Shown piece after piece: positions 57,002-64,000 of a stretch of 64,000 nt of DNA. This DNA is from Caldicoprobacter oshimai DSM 21659 (GTDB lineage Bacteria; Bacillota; Clostridia; Caldicoprobacterales; Caldicoprobacteraceae), in assembly GCA_000526435.1 (NCBI GenBank), contig JAGB01000003.1:1-64000 (forward strand), given 5' to 3'. A program made the translations under genes and the position numbers. Each line of letters starts with the position of its first letter. The stretch's first letter is position 1. A model generated the notes under the pieces. It made no database searches. It was given only the letters and a program-made list of their open reading frames with translations, and was not told the DNA's origin.

Positions 57002-57517
57002 TTATTTATCATCTGCCCGCGCCACCACAACGCGGAAACCCTCTACCTTGATCACCCTCACTCTTGTGCCTTTGGGGATAAATTCTCCTTCGGTGACCAC
57101 ATCCACCCTGCGGTCGCCTATCTGGGCCGTTCCAGATGGTCGAAGCATGGACAGAGCAACCCCTTCCATACCCACCAAGCTCTCTTCAGGCTGAACGCTG
57201 GTATAGCCCTGCTCCTTGTCCAGCCTGGAATGGAGCAGTAACGTGCGGGATATTTTTCCTCCTTTTGTCGCCGAGCGATAAGCCCATACGAGAAGAGATA
57301 CGATGACCAACAGCACGGCAGCTATGATGCCCACCAACACAGGCGGTGACACTACGCGGGAGGCAACCACTATACCCAACAGCAGAGATATGATGCCCAG
57401 CGTGCCCGCTATGCCAAACCCTGGCACCATAAATTCAATGGCCACCAGTACAGCCCCCAGTATAAATAGCAGCGCCATCAACCATTCCAGGTACTCAAAC
57501 ACCTCTATCAAGGCCAT
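57002..57517 (-). CDS. NfeD-family membrane protein
   Basis: About 171 residues. Three to four membrane helices (about 10-85, LEWLMALLFILGAVLVAIEFMVPGFGIAG) and a C-terminal OB-fold (LVGMEGVALSMLRPSGTAQIGDRRVDVVTEGEFIPKG shown in part, about 115-170). These short NfeD proteins usually act with a flotillin-like protein or a membrane protease; neither is adjacent. The ATG at 57517 has GGGGAG ahead and is preferred to an in-frame TTG two codons upstream. Confidence 0.88.
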   Translation of the reverse strand: MALIEVFEYLEWLMALLFILGAVLVAIEFMVPGFGIAGTLGIISLLLGIVVASRVVSPPVLVGIIAAVLLVIVSLLVWAYRSATKGGKISRTLLLHSRLDKEQGYTSVQPEESLVGMEGVALSMLRPSGTAQIGDRRVDVVTEGEFIPKGTRVRVIKVEGFRVVVARADDK

Positions 57518-57661
57518 GGCCAACTCCCCTTTTTAAACTCTCTTTTTCAACCCTTTCTCCTCACCGCAATGCTGCAAGGCCGTAACCCTGCTCCCACTCG
57601 GCTTTTTACCCTGGTTGCACTCCCACTTTCAGATTTTATCGAAAATTTCTACAGCTGCTGA

Positions 57662-58285
57662 TCAGATGTTTTTCATTATTATGCTCTCGACTATGTCGGC
57701 AACGTCCTCACACACATCGCAGCAATTTTCGAAACATTCAAACACCTGCGTCCAGGCTATGATTTCTATCGGGTCCTGTGACTCGACATAAAGCCTTCTC
57801 AAAGCAGCGGTATACAGCCTATCCCCTTCTTCTTCCATATCATTTAACTCCACGATGTATTTGTGAATAGTGGTAGATTTACGGAAATTCGGAAACTCGA
57901 GCATCAATTCCTTTAATGTTGCCGTACACCTTGATATTATCTTTACAAATTCAAAGCTCTCATGCCGTATAGATTTTATATTGTACATGTAAAGGCGCAT
58001 CAATATCTCTTCAATCGAGTCCACCACGTTGTCAATCTGCTCTACCAGCCGAATTATGTCTTCCCGCTCTATGGGCGGCAAAAATTCCTTAAGCAGATGG
58101 CGCATCATCTCGTGCTTTTCAGCATCGGCGGTATGTTCTATGTTGTGAATTTCGGTGATCTTACGTGAAAGCCCTTCAATTTTGTAGTTGTCGATAGTGC
58201 TTTGCAGCATTTGAGATGCATCATAAGCATGCTCGGCCATTTTTTTGAATACTTCATAATAGTTGTAACCTTTTCTCCCTAACAT
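57662..58285 (-). CDS. DUF47/PhoU-like phosphate transport accessory protein
   Basis: 207 residues, helical, with the PhoU-like pattern GYNYYEVFKKMAEHAYDAS, HTADAEKHEMMRHLLKEFLPPIERED and DNVVDSIEEILMRLYMY, the family's conserved metal-binding carboxylates. It is the usual partner of Pit transporters, which it probably regulates. AGGAGG precedes the ATG. It lies 81 bases downstream of pit on the same strand. Confidence 0.93.
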   Translation of the reverse strand: MLGRKGYNYYEVFKKMAEHAYDASQMLQSTIDNYKIEGLSRKITEIHNIEHTADAEKHEMMRHLLKEFLPPIEREDIIRLVEQIDNVVDSIEEILMRLYMYNIKSIRHESFEFVKIISRCTATLKELMLEFPNFRKSTTIHKYIVELNDMEEEGDRLYTAALRRLYVESQDPIEIIAWTQVFECFENCCDVCEDVADIVESIIMKNI

Positions 58286-58366
58286 CTGGACCTCCTACTT
58301 TTTTATATATTTTTTTATTTCATATTTATTCCTGTACTCAGTAAAATGTCCTCGCTCACATCGACA

Positions 58367-59419
58367 TCAAAAGAACGATATGAAGAGCTTGGCCATCAAG
58401 AAGCCAATCAGGCCGCAACCCGGAAAGGTTAAAATCCAGGTCAACACCATATCCTGCACCACCGACCAGTTTACCGAAGAGATGCGTTTTGCCGACCCCA
58501 CACCCATGATAGCCGTGGTCTTGGTATGCGTGGTGCTCACCGGGAAACCTACTAACGAGGATAAAAGAAGGCACACAGCCGCAGCCAAATCAGCCGCAAA
58601 GCCCTGATATTTCTCCAGCTTCACCATATCCATACCTACTGATTTAATGATCCTGTAACCTCCCACCGAGGTTCCCAGCGCCATAACAAGGGAACACATC
58701 ACTATCAGCCATAAGGGGATTTGAAACTGGCCAGCCTCAGCCTGTCCTTTTACCAGGAACATCCCCAGCAAAAATACGCTCATAAACTTTTGCCCATCCT
58801 GTGCGCCGTGCATAAATCCCATGGCAGCCGCGCCGAATATCTGAGCATTTCGGAAAAAGCCCAGCGTTTTTCGCCTGTCAACCCTCTTGAATAAAAGCTC
58901 CACAAGCTTAACCGTTACAAAACCCAGGATAAATCCCAGAAATGTAGACAGCACAAGGCCGTAAAGGACCTTCACCCACTCAGCGCCGTTTATGCCTGCA
59001 AATCCACCTTGAAGCGCTATTGCAGCGCCCGACAGACCGGCTATAAGGGCATGGCTTTCGCTGGTGGGTATCCCAAACCACCAAGCTGCGGTAGCCCACG
59101 TCACTATTGCAAACAAAGCGGCGCACAGCGCCACCAGCGCTGTATGGGTATCCCCGCGGAAATCCACCATATTGTATACCGTCATGGCAACAGAATTGTT
59201 TATGATGGTCATCACAAACACGCCCAAAAAATTGAATACAGTGGCCAACAGTACCGCCCAGCGCGGGCTCAAAGACCGGGTAGAAATGCAAGTGGCAATA
59301 GCATTGGGTGCATCGGTCCAGCCGTTGACCAGTATGACCGACAAGGTCAACAGAGTTGTTACAAAGAGTGCAGGGATTGTAAAGAGCTGCTCTAAAAATT
59401 CGACGAATGAAACCGCCAT
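58367..59419 (-). CDS. pit: Pit-family inorganic phosphate transporter
   Basis: 350 residues with about ten helices. The duplicated family signatures are GWTDAPNAIATCISTRSL near the N-terminus and GFPVSTTHTKTTAIMGVG near the C-terminus, with MGFMHGAQDGQKFMSVF between. It takes up metal-phosphate with protons or sodium. It is paired with the PhoU-like gene downstream and is transcribed from the promoter at 59544-59572. Confidence 0.94.
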   Translation of the reverse strand: MAVSFVEFLEQLFTIPALFVTTLLTLSVILVNGWTDAPNAIATCISTRSLSPRWAVLLATVFNFLGVFVMTIINNSVAMTVYNMVDFRGDTHTALVALCAALFAIVTWATAAWWFGIPTSESHALIAGLSGAAIALQGGFAGINGAEWVKVLYGLVLSTFLGFILGFVTVKLVELLFKRVDRRKTLGFFRNAQIFGAAAMGFMHGAQDGQKFMSVFLLGMFLVKGQAEAGQFQIPLWLIVMCSLVMALGTSVGGYRIIKSVGMDMVKLEKYQGFAADLAAAVCLLLSSLVGFPVSTTHTKTTAIMGVGSAKRISSVNWSVVQDMVLTWILTFPGCGLIGFLMAKLFISFF

Positions 59420-59543
59420 TCTCCTCTTCCTTCCGCTGTATAAATTTTTACAGCCATAAAAACATAATCAATCTACATACAATATCAGCAAATGCTATAC
59501 ATTAACACACACTAAAAGGTACAAGCACAAAATACCCTCATAA

Positions 59544-59572
59544 TAGTATCATATTCTCCTCGGGAGTGCAAC
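59544..59572 (-). promoter_or_regulatory. promoter of pit
   Basis: Minus-strand TTGCAC (59567-59572), 17 bases, TACTAT (59544-59549). No Pho box is evident. Confidence 0.6.
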
Positions 59573-59677
59573 AGTTTTAATTTATCCCCAAATTTTAACA
59601 TAAATCGCGTTTCTAGCCAATGTTAAAAGCCTTGCAGAGTGCATCTACAGGGCTTTCATAAAGCCTTACCTCTATCC

Positions 59678-59836
59678 TCATCTGGTCATTACCACTACAG
59701 GCAAAATGACTGCTGTGGCCACCAGAATTATCATCCCCACCGCCGCCAGTTTATTTTTATCTTCCCAGCAATACTTCGCATAGCTCAGGCTATACCCGCA
59801 GCAAATGAGTATAAAAATTGCGATAACGTACCTCAT
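59678..59836 (-). CDS. 52-residue two-helix protein coupled to gerAC (candidate germinant-receptor D subunit)
   Basis: The protein starts MRYVIAIFILICCGYSLSY and ends ILVATAVILPVVVMTR: two predicted membrane helices (about 3-20 and 32-49) joined by a short charged loop (AKYCWEDKNKLAA). Its ATG overlaps the gerAC stop (ATGA), and AGAGGAGG lies in the last gerAC codons, so it is translated with the receptor. Some Bacillus ger operons carry a small two-helix D gene that changes receptor activity; this is a candidate of that kind. Its length is too short for most gene finders. Confidence 0.72.
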   Translation of the reverse strand: MRYVIAIFILICCGYSLSYAKYCWEDKNKLAAVGMIILVATAVILPVVVMTR

Positions 59837-61104
59837 TTGTCCTCCTCTGCATACTTTATTTTAGAGCTATAAATCATAGTACCTGTACGCCTTATCTTGA
59901 AATCTACTTCTGTATATATTTTTGCGTCCTTGTAACGGCTATTCCAGTCATAAGCCTCCCATTCCTGTATGGTTGCAAACTTCTTTACAGCGGTATGACC
60001 AAAATGAAACACATCGCAGTTAAGCTGCTGTGTCTTCTCTATCGTCTTGTCAAGTTCTCTCTTTATAAACCTCTCAAATGCCCTTTCTATTATCGGCAAC
60101 ATTTCGGGAGTTTCATAGTGAATTCCGCTCTGGATGCTGTGTATATCCCCTTCAAGGTATAGCTTTAATTTAACAAAAGGCTTTTCGCCCTCAAACCACA
60201 CCTTTACATCAGGCCGTCTTGCCTCCCTCACCTCAAGGTCCACATTGAGCTCCGGGCGTTTGGGGTCCGGAATGGTGTACGTACCTTTCTTGAAATTCCC
60301 CTTTGCCATTGCTAACAGCCGACTCTCATGCCCTGTAAGCTTACCCACCATTCTGTCACCGTTAAACACCGCCAAACCCAAAAGCTCAACCTTGCTTCCT
60401 TTTTTTCGCGGCACATCCCCTGCATAGTAGTCTCCTGGTATATTGTATTTGGTATCCCATTTAGGCCCTTTTTCTATAAAGTTTTCACCTTTGTTCACCG
60501 CCGCCAGGACGGCTATAGGCTGATGGTAAGTGGATGTCATGCAGTCATGCAGGTCATACAAGGTAAGGTCTGCAAACAGCCCCGTCTCCTGAGCCTGTTT
60601 TATCAAATTTTCGCACATCCTGGTTATGTCGCTTCCACCAAACGGCTCCAGCAGCTCAACAAACTCGGCTGCGCTTTCCTTTGCTATCAGCAGACGGGTG
60701 CTGTACCTGATGGAACTATTCCTGACGATGGGAGCCAGGAATTCCCCCACCAGCCCTGCTTTTGCAATGTCTTCCGAAATAACGATAAACTGGGCATGCA
60801 TAAAGTTGAGCGTCCTGGGTATGCTTGTATTGGCCAGTTCCAGCGCCGCATTGAAGGAAGGCGCATCAATGGTCAACGTCTTATAGCTCAAACCACCGCC
60901 GGGTGATTCGCCACCACTTCCTCCCTGCGCTCCACCGGCCTCAAATGCTGGAAATTTGAAGGTGACCCTGAACTTATCCGATATCCCCCTATCTATGCCT
61001 ATCAATAAAATATAGGCTGCATCATTGACATCTCTAGCATCATAACAGCCTGTAAGCATAAATAACATCACAAAGAGCAACAACATCGAAAATATCCTCT
61101 TCAT
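59833..61104 (-). CDS. gerAC: spore germination receptor lipoprotein (GerAC family)
   Basis: About 423 residues. Signal peptide with lipobox (FVMLFMLTGCYDARDVND, Cys about 20). DARDVNDAAYILLIGIDRG opens the family's first domain, and the third domain ends GHTAVKKFATIQEWEAYDW. The C subunit is on the outer face of the inner spore membrane with GerAA and GerAB. The ATG at 61104 has AGAAGGGTG upstream and is two bases past the gerAB stop. Confidence 0.93.
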   Translation of the reverse strand: MKRIFSMLLLFVMLFMLTGCYDARDVNDAAYILLIGIDRGISDKFRVTFKFPAFEAGGAQGGSGGESPGGGLSYKTLTIDAPSFNAALELANTSIPRTLNFMHAQFIVISEDIAKAGLVGEFLAPIVRNSSIRYSTRLLIAKESAAEFVELLEPFGGSDITRMCENLIKQAQETGLFADLTLYDLHDCMTSTYHQPIAVLAAVNKGENFIEKGPKWDTKYNIPGDYYAGDVPRKKGSKVELLGLAVFNGDRMVGKLTGHESRLLAMAKGNFKKGTYTIPDPKRPELNVDLEVREARRPDVKVWFEGEKPFVKLKLYLEGDIHSIQSGIHYETPEMLPIIERAFERFIKRELDKTIEKTQQLNCDVFHFGHTAVKKFATIQEWEAYDWNSRYKDAKIYTEVDFKIRRTGTMIYSSKIKYAEEDK

Positions 61105-61106
61105 AT

Positions 61107-62195
61107 TTATGCACCCTTCTTTTTGCTCAATGCTGCCATAGCCAAAGCGATAGCGGGTAACACATAAAATACCACCCATCCAAATTCTCTCAAATATCTT
61201 ATGTAAAACTGTACCAGTTCCACAATGTTTGAAGGAATCAGAGATAGAGTAAGGAGTATAACCGGAAAAGGAATTATAATGGGCCTTAAATCATCTATTT
61301 TGAATAAATGAGAGTATATAAGCAACACCATGTAAAACAGCAAAGGTATGGCTATCAGAGTACTTATATTCCAAATAAAGAGGAACAGCGACTCCACCCT
61401 CTGAAAAAACGCCCCATAGTGAATTAGGGAAGCCACCGCATACAACGGCGCAGTGAGCTCCTTGCCAAAAGGATACGTAAAGATCAAAGTTAAGCCCAGC
61501 TGCATTATAAACAAAAGGGCAGCTGCAATAATTAGACTTGTATATCCCACCTTCCTTACATCCTCTATCCTGTGCAGCGATTTGGCGAATATGGCAACAA
61601 GGGTTATTTCACCGTATATTGAGCTCCTCAAAAATCCCTGGACAAGAGTATTTTTCAACCCATACCCGAGCAGCGGATAAATCCGATAAAACCGAAAGAA
61701 GCTCGATGCAAGCAATAACAATATTATAAATCCCGCCAGCATCACATAACCTGCCAGCTTTGAATACCTGGCTATATTCTCCAGCCCTATAAAGCTTAAA
61801 ATGACCGCAGTTACAATCAGCGAACCTATCAAATAGACTGGCGGGGTTTTGAGAAATACGTATATCTTTATTATTTCAACATACTCTCTTAAATTCATTG
61901 CAGCAGAAAACAGCAATACAACAGCCAGAAGAAAAGAAAACACAAAGCCGATATACCTGCCAAACACGGCATCGTATATCTCCATTATATTTTTCCCAGG
62001 AAAGCGTTTAAGCAAAAAATACACAACGGTAAAGCCACCGGCTGCAACCGCCGCACTTATCAAAACCATATACCATCCGGCTGTTCCCACTTTTCTCACT
62101 ATTATGTTGGGGTCAGTGAAAAATTCCTTTGCCATACAGGCGATTACCAGGACAGCAATGGCTTCTTTATTTCCGAATTTACCTTGTTCTACCAA
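61107..62195 (-). CDS. gerAB: spore germination receptor permease-like subunit (GerAB family)
   Basis: 362 residues with ten predicted helices of the APC amino-acid permease fold (EAIAVLVIACMAKEFF, MNLREYVEIIKIYVFLKTPP, SSIYGEITLVAIFAKSL). In Bacillus the B subunit binds the germinant. The start is TTG at 62195 with GGGGTG eight bases ahead, three bases past the gerAA stop. Middle gene of the gerA-type operon. Confidence 0.94.
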   Translation of the reverse strand: MVEQGKFGNKEAIAVLVIACMAKEFFTDPNIIVRKVGTAGWYMVLISAAVAAGGFTVVYFLLKRFPGKNIMEIYDAVFGRYIGFVFSFLLAVVLLFSAAMNLREYVEIIKIYVFLKTPPVYLIGSLIVTAVILSFIGLENIARYSKLAGYVMLAGFIILLLLASSFFRFYRIYPLLGYGLKNTLVQGFLRSSIYGEITLVAIFAKSLHRIEDVRKVGYTSLIIAAALLFIMQLGLTLIFTYPFGKELTAPLYAVASLIHYGAFFQRVESLFLFIWNISTLIAIPLLFYMVLLIYSHLFKIDDLRPIIIPFPVILLTLSLIPSNIVELVQFYIRYLREFGWVVFYVLPAIALAMAALSKKKGA

Positions 62196-62198
62196 TTG

Positions 62199-64000
62199 TT
62201 ATTCACCCCTTTTGTGGTACAACCCGCTTCTTCTGCTCACTGTATCCAGATAATTTCCTGTTACCGGCTGTTTGTACAGGGGTTTTCTCACAATTAAATC
62301 ACTGCTGCGCCTGGTTTTTGGCGTAAAAGGCGCCAAAAACGGCACTCCAAATGACTTCATGCTGCAGGTCAAAGCCAGCAAAATGGTCAAGCCAACTGAA
62401 ATGCCGTAAAACCCCAGCACAGCACCCATAAAGATGAAGAAAAACCTTATAATCCTTATAGCCATTGCCAGGGAATAATTGGGTATAACGAAATTCCCGA
62501 TTCCTGTTATTGCTACAATGATGATGAGTATGGGGCTTACAAGTCCTGCCGCAACGGCAGCCTGCCCCAGTATTAACGCCCCTATAATGCCCAGCGTCTG
62601 ACCTATAAGCCCCGGAACCCTGATACCGCCCTCACGAATCAACTCAAAAGCAACCTCCATAAGCAGAACCTCAACCACAACGGGGAATGGGACGGCTTCC
62701 CTCATCTTGAGTATGGACAGCAGCAGAGGAGTGGGAATCATCTCGCTGTGAAACTGCACAAGTGCCATCCAGAGCCCTGGTACCAGCGAAGCAATCAGTA
62801 CCCCCAAAAATCTGGTAAGCCGGATGAACATCCCATACTGCCATCGGAGCATTGTATCCTCTGAGGAATGTAAAAGGTGAAAGAATGTGACAGGGACCGC
62901 TATCACAAAAGGTGAACCCTCACACACTATAACCACCTGCCCCTCCATAATGAAAGAAGCCGCTCTATCGGGCCTTTCGGTGCTTATCACCTGTGGGAAA
63001 AGCATAAAAGGATTGTCCTCGAGAAGCTGCTCTAGCATTCCGCTTGATTCCACAAAATCGTATTTTATATTCCTTATACGCCTTTTAACTTCTTTTACCA
63101 GTTCAGGATCTGCTGTGTCATCCAAATAAACCAGAGCGCAGTTGATCCTATTTTTGTTGCCCACCGGCAAAATTTCGGTTATCAACTTTTCGCTCTTTAT
63201 TATTTTCCTCAGCAATGAAAGATTGGTCCTCAAATTCTCGGTAAAACCCTCCTGCGGCCCCCTTATGACGTTCTCGGTCCTGGGAGCCTCAATGCTTCTC
63301 TTTTCAAACCCCCGGCTCTCAATCAAAAGGGCCTCGTTGCAGCCATCGATAAATAGCGCAGTTACACCGTTCAAAATTTGAGGAATTATTTTGCTGTACT
63401 CTTTGATCCTGCTCACCTGATAGATTGATATCACATTCCTGATTATATAATCCAGGATATCCTCCTGGCTAAAGTCTTTAAAATTCGCGGTATCCATAAG
63501 CTGAGGCAGGACAAACTGGTTAATGACCGTCTTGTCCATCATCCCATCCACAAACACCAGGAAAGCCTTGATTCTCTTTGCAACGTTGAACTCCCTGATG
63601 ACTATATCCTGGTTTTTGGGCACACTAAACTTCTGCTTTACATACTCGATATTGACGGCAATATTTGGAGCTACCATGCCGTTTTTAATTAAAGCAATAT
63701 CCCTCTCATCGATTCCCGCACCCTGACTGCCCTGTCCTGCACCCTTCTTTTGCCTGTTTCTCCTTCTTATTACAACTGCAGGCCTGCCTGTGCTTGCAGC
63801 ACCATCTTTCGCCTGCTTGCTCGTATTAGCCGCGCTGCCACTTACCTGATTATTTTCTCTGGTCTGCTGGTCATCTGCCTGCCTTAAAATCTTTTGCCAG
63901 TCTATTTCCTCGCTGGTGTTCTCCTGGCTATCATTTCCCTCGGCATTTTCGGAAGATTGACTTTGGTCCTGTGAATATTCTTCTGCTTTGAATTTTTGAG
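62199..64000 (-). CDS. gerAA: spore germination receptor subunit A (GerAA family), 5' end outside window
   Basis: At least 600 residues in the window. The frame stays open from 62199 to the window end with no stop, so the Met at 63677 is internal. The upstream part is a Gln/Ser/Asn-rich, probably disordered stretch with a basic patch (VVIRRRNRQKK). Then come the GerA cytoplasmic domain (DIALIKNGMVAPN ... VNQFVLPQL-like segments, EGQVVIVCEGSPFVIAVPV) and about five to six helices (SLVPGLWMALVQFHSEMIP). It forms the scaffold of the receptor in the spore inner membrane. Confidence 0.94.
   Translation of the reverse strand, partial: QKFKAEEYSQDQSQSSENAEGNDSQENTSEEIDWQKILRQADDQQTRENNQVSGSAANTSKQAKDGAASTGRPAVVIRRRNRQKKGAGQGSQGAGIDERDIALIKNGMVAPNIAVNIEYVKQKFSVPKNQDIVIREFNVAKRIKAFLVFVDGMMDKTVINQFVLPQLMDTANFKDFSQEDILDYIIRNVISIYQVSRIKEYSKIIPQILNGVTALFIDGCNEALLIESRGFEKRSIEAPRTENVIRGPQEGFTENLRTNLSLLRKIIKSEKLITEILPVGNKNRINCALVYLDDTADPELVKEVKRRIRNIKYDFVESSGMLEQLLEDNPFMLFPQVISTERPDRAASFIMEGQVVIVCEGSPFVIAVPVTFFHLLHSSEDTMLRWQYGMFIRLTRFLGVLIASLVPGLWMALVQFHSEMIPTPLLLSILKMREAVPFPVVVEVLLMEVAFELIREGGIRVPGLIGQTLGIIGALILGQAAVAAGLVSPILIIIVAITGIGNFVIPNYSLAMAIRIIRFFFIFMGAVLGFYGISVGLTILLALTCSMKSFGVPFLAPFTPKTRRSSDLIVRKPLYKQPVTGNYLDTVSRRSGLYHKRGE

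Noticed and set aside
59610-59680. 22-codon frame after the 52-residue ger gene and a GGCTTT/AAAGCC hairpin as terminator
   Set aside because: The frame is too short and featureless; the hairpin has no T run, so neither is listed.

Overview
This window comes from an endospore-forming, anaerobic Firmicute of the class Clostridia. The evidence is a tricistronic gerA-type germinant receptor, a flavodiiron protein, a bacterial 2[4Fe-4S]-type small ferredoxin, a glutamate 2,3-aminomutase, the dusB/greA/lysS neighbourhood, strong AGGAGG ribosome sites, frequent TTG starts, and the 5' end of a clostridial-looking 16S rRNA. I cannot name the species. Most genes lie on the minus strand.

Layout. 1-530: 5' part of a 16S rRNA gene with its promoter. 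0.5-6.6 kb: membrane-anchored protein, then lysS, greA, a coupled pair of poorly known genes, and dusB. 6.7-15.9 kb: a spermidine/putrescine-type ABC operon (potABCD) with its XRE-cupin regulator, followed by two Gfo/Idh/MocA oxidoreductases and a TIM-barrel isomerase. An IscB/omega-RNA element sits exactly between potC and potD. 16-19.2 kb: secreted protein, a frameshifted purine-type permease and a phosphoribosyltransferase. 19.3-27.3 kb: an Lpl-type sugar importer and its membrane-bound AraC regulator, separated by an ISL3 element. 27.3-33 kb: a Trx-Trx-CcdA fusion, a flavodiiron protein with a relic Crp/Fnr tail, and uvrB. 33-37.7 kb: accessory stretch with a HEPN/MNT pair, a frameshifted insertion sequence with an 11-bp target duplication, a Cys-rich protein and mrp. 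37.8-45.9 kb: MinJ-like PDZ protein, Ctp protease, M23 hydrolase activator, ftsX (frameshifted), ftsE, a CdaR-type regulator and a sugar-ABC ATPase. 46-52 kb: argC-argB, a GH38 alpha-mannosidase and a ferredoxin. 52.2-54.0 kb: an IS1202-like element with a 19-bp target duplication and a strongly structured non-coding tail. 54.2-59.6 kb: glutamate 2,3-aminomutase, ZIP metal transporter, DUF503, NfeD, and a Pit phosphate transporter with its PhoU-like partner. 59.7-64 kb: gerAA-gerAB-gerAC plus a 52-residue two-helix gene coupled to gerAC.

How the parts work together. The importer at 19-23 kb has no ATPase of its own and could use the UgpC/MsmK-type ATPase at 44.8 kb. The ftsE-ftsX-M23-Ctp-MinJ group is a cell-division and wall-hydrolysis unit that often sits next to uvrB in Clostridia; here accessory DNA separates them. 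Three genes (purine permease, ftsX, one transposase) each carry one extra base in a homopolymer, so assembly error must be excluded before calling them dead. The most interesting items are the IscB element that has taken over the translational start of potD, the structured RNA candidate inside the 52-54 kb element, the ribosome-site-masking hairpin of the ISL3 transposase, the matched promoter/operator pair around mrp, and the small gene attached to the ger operon.
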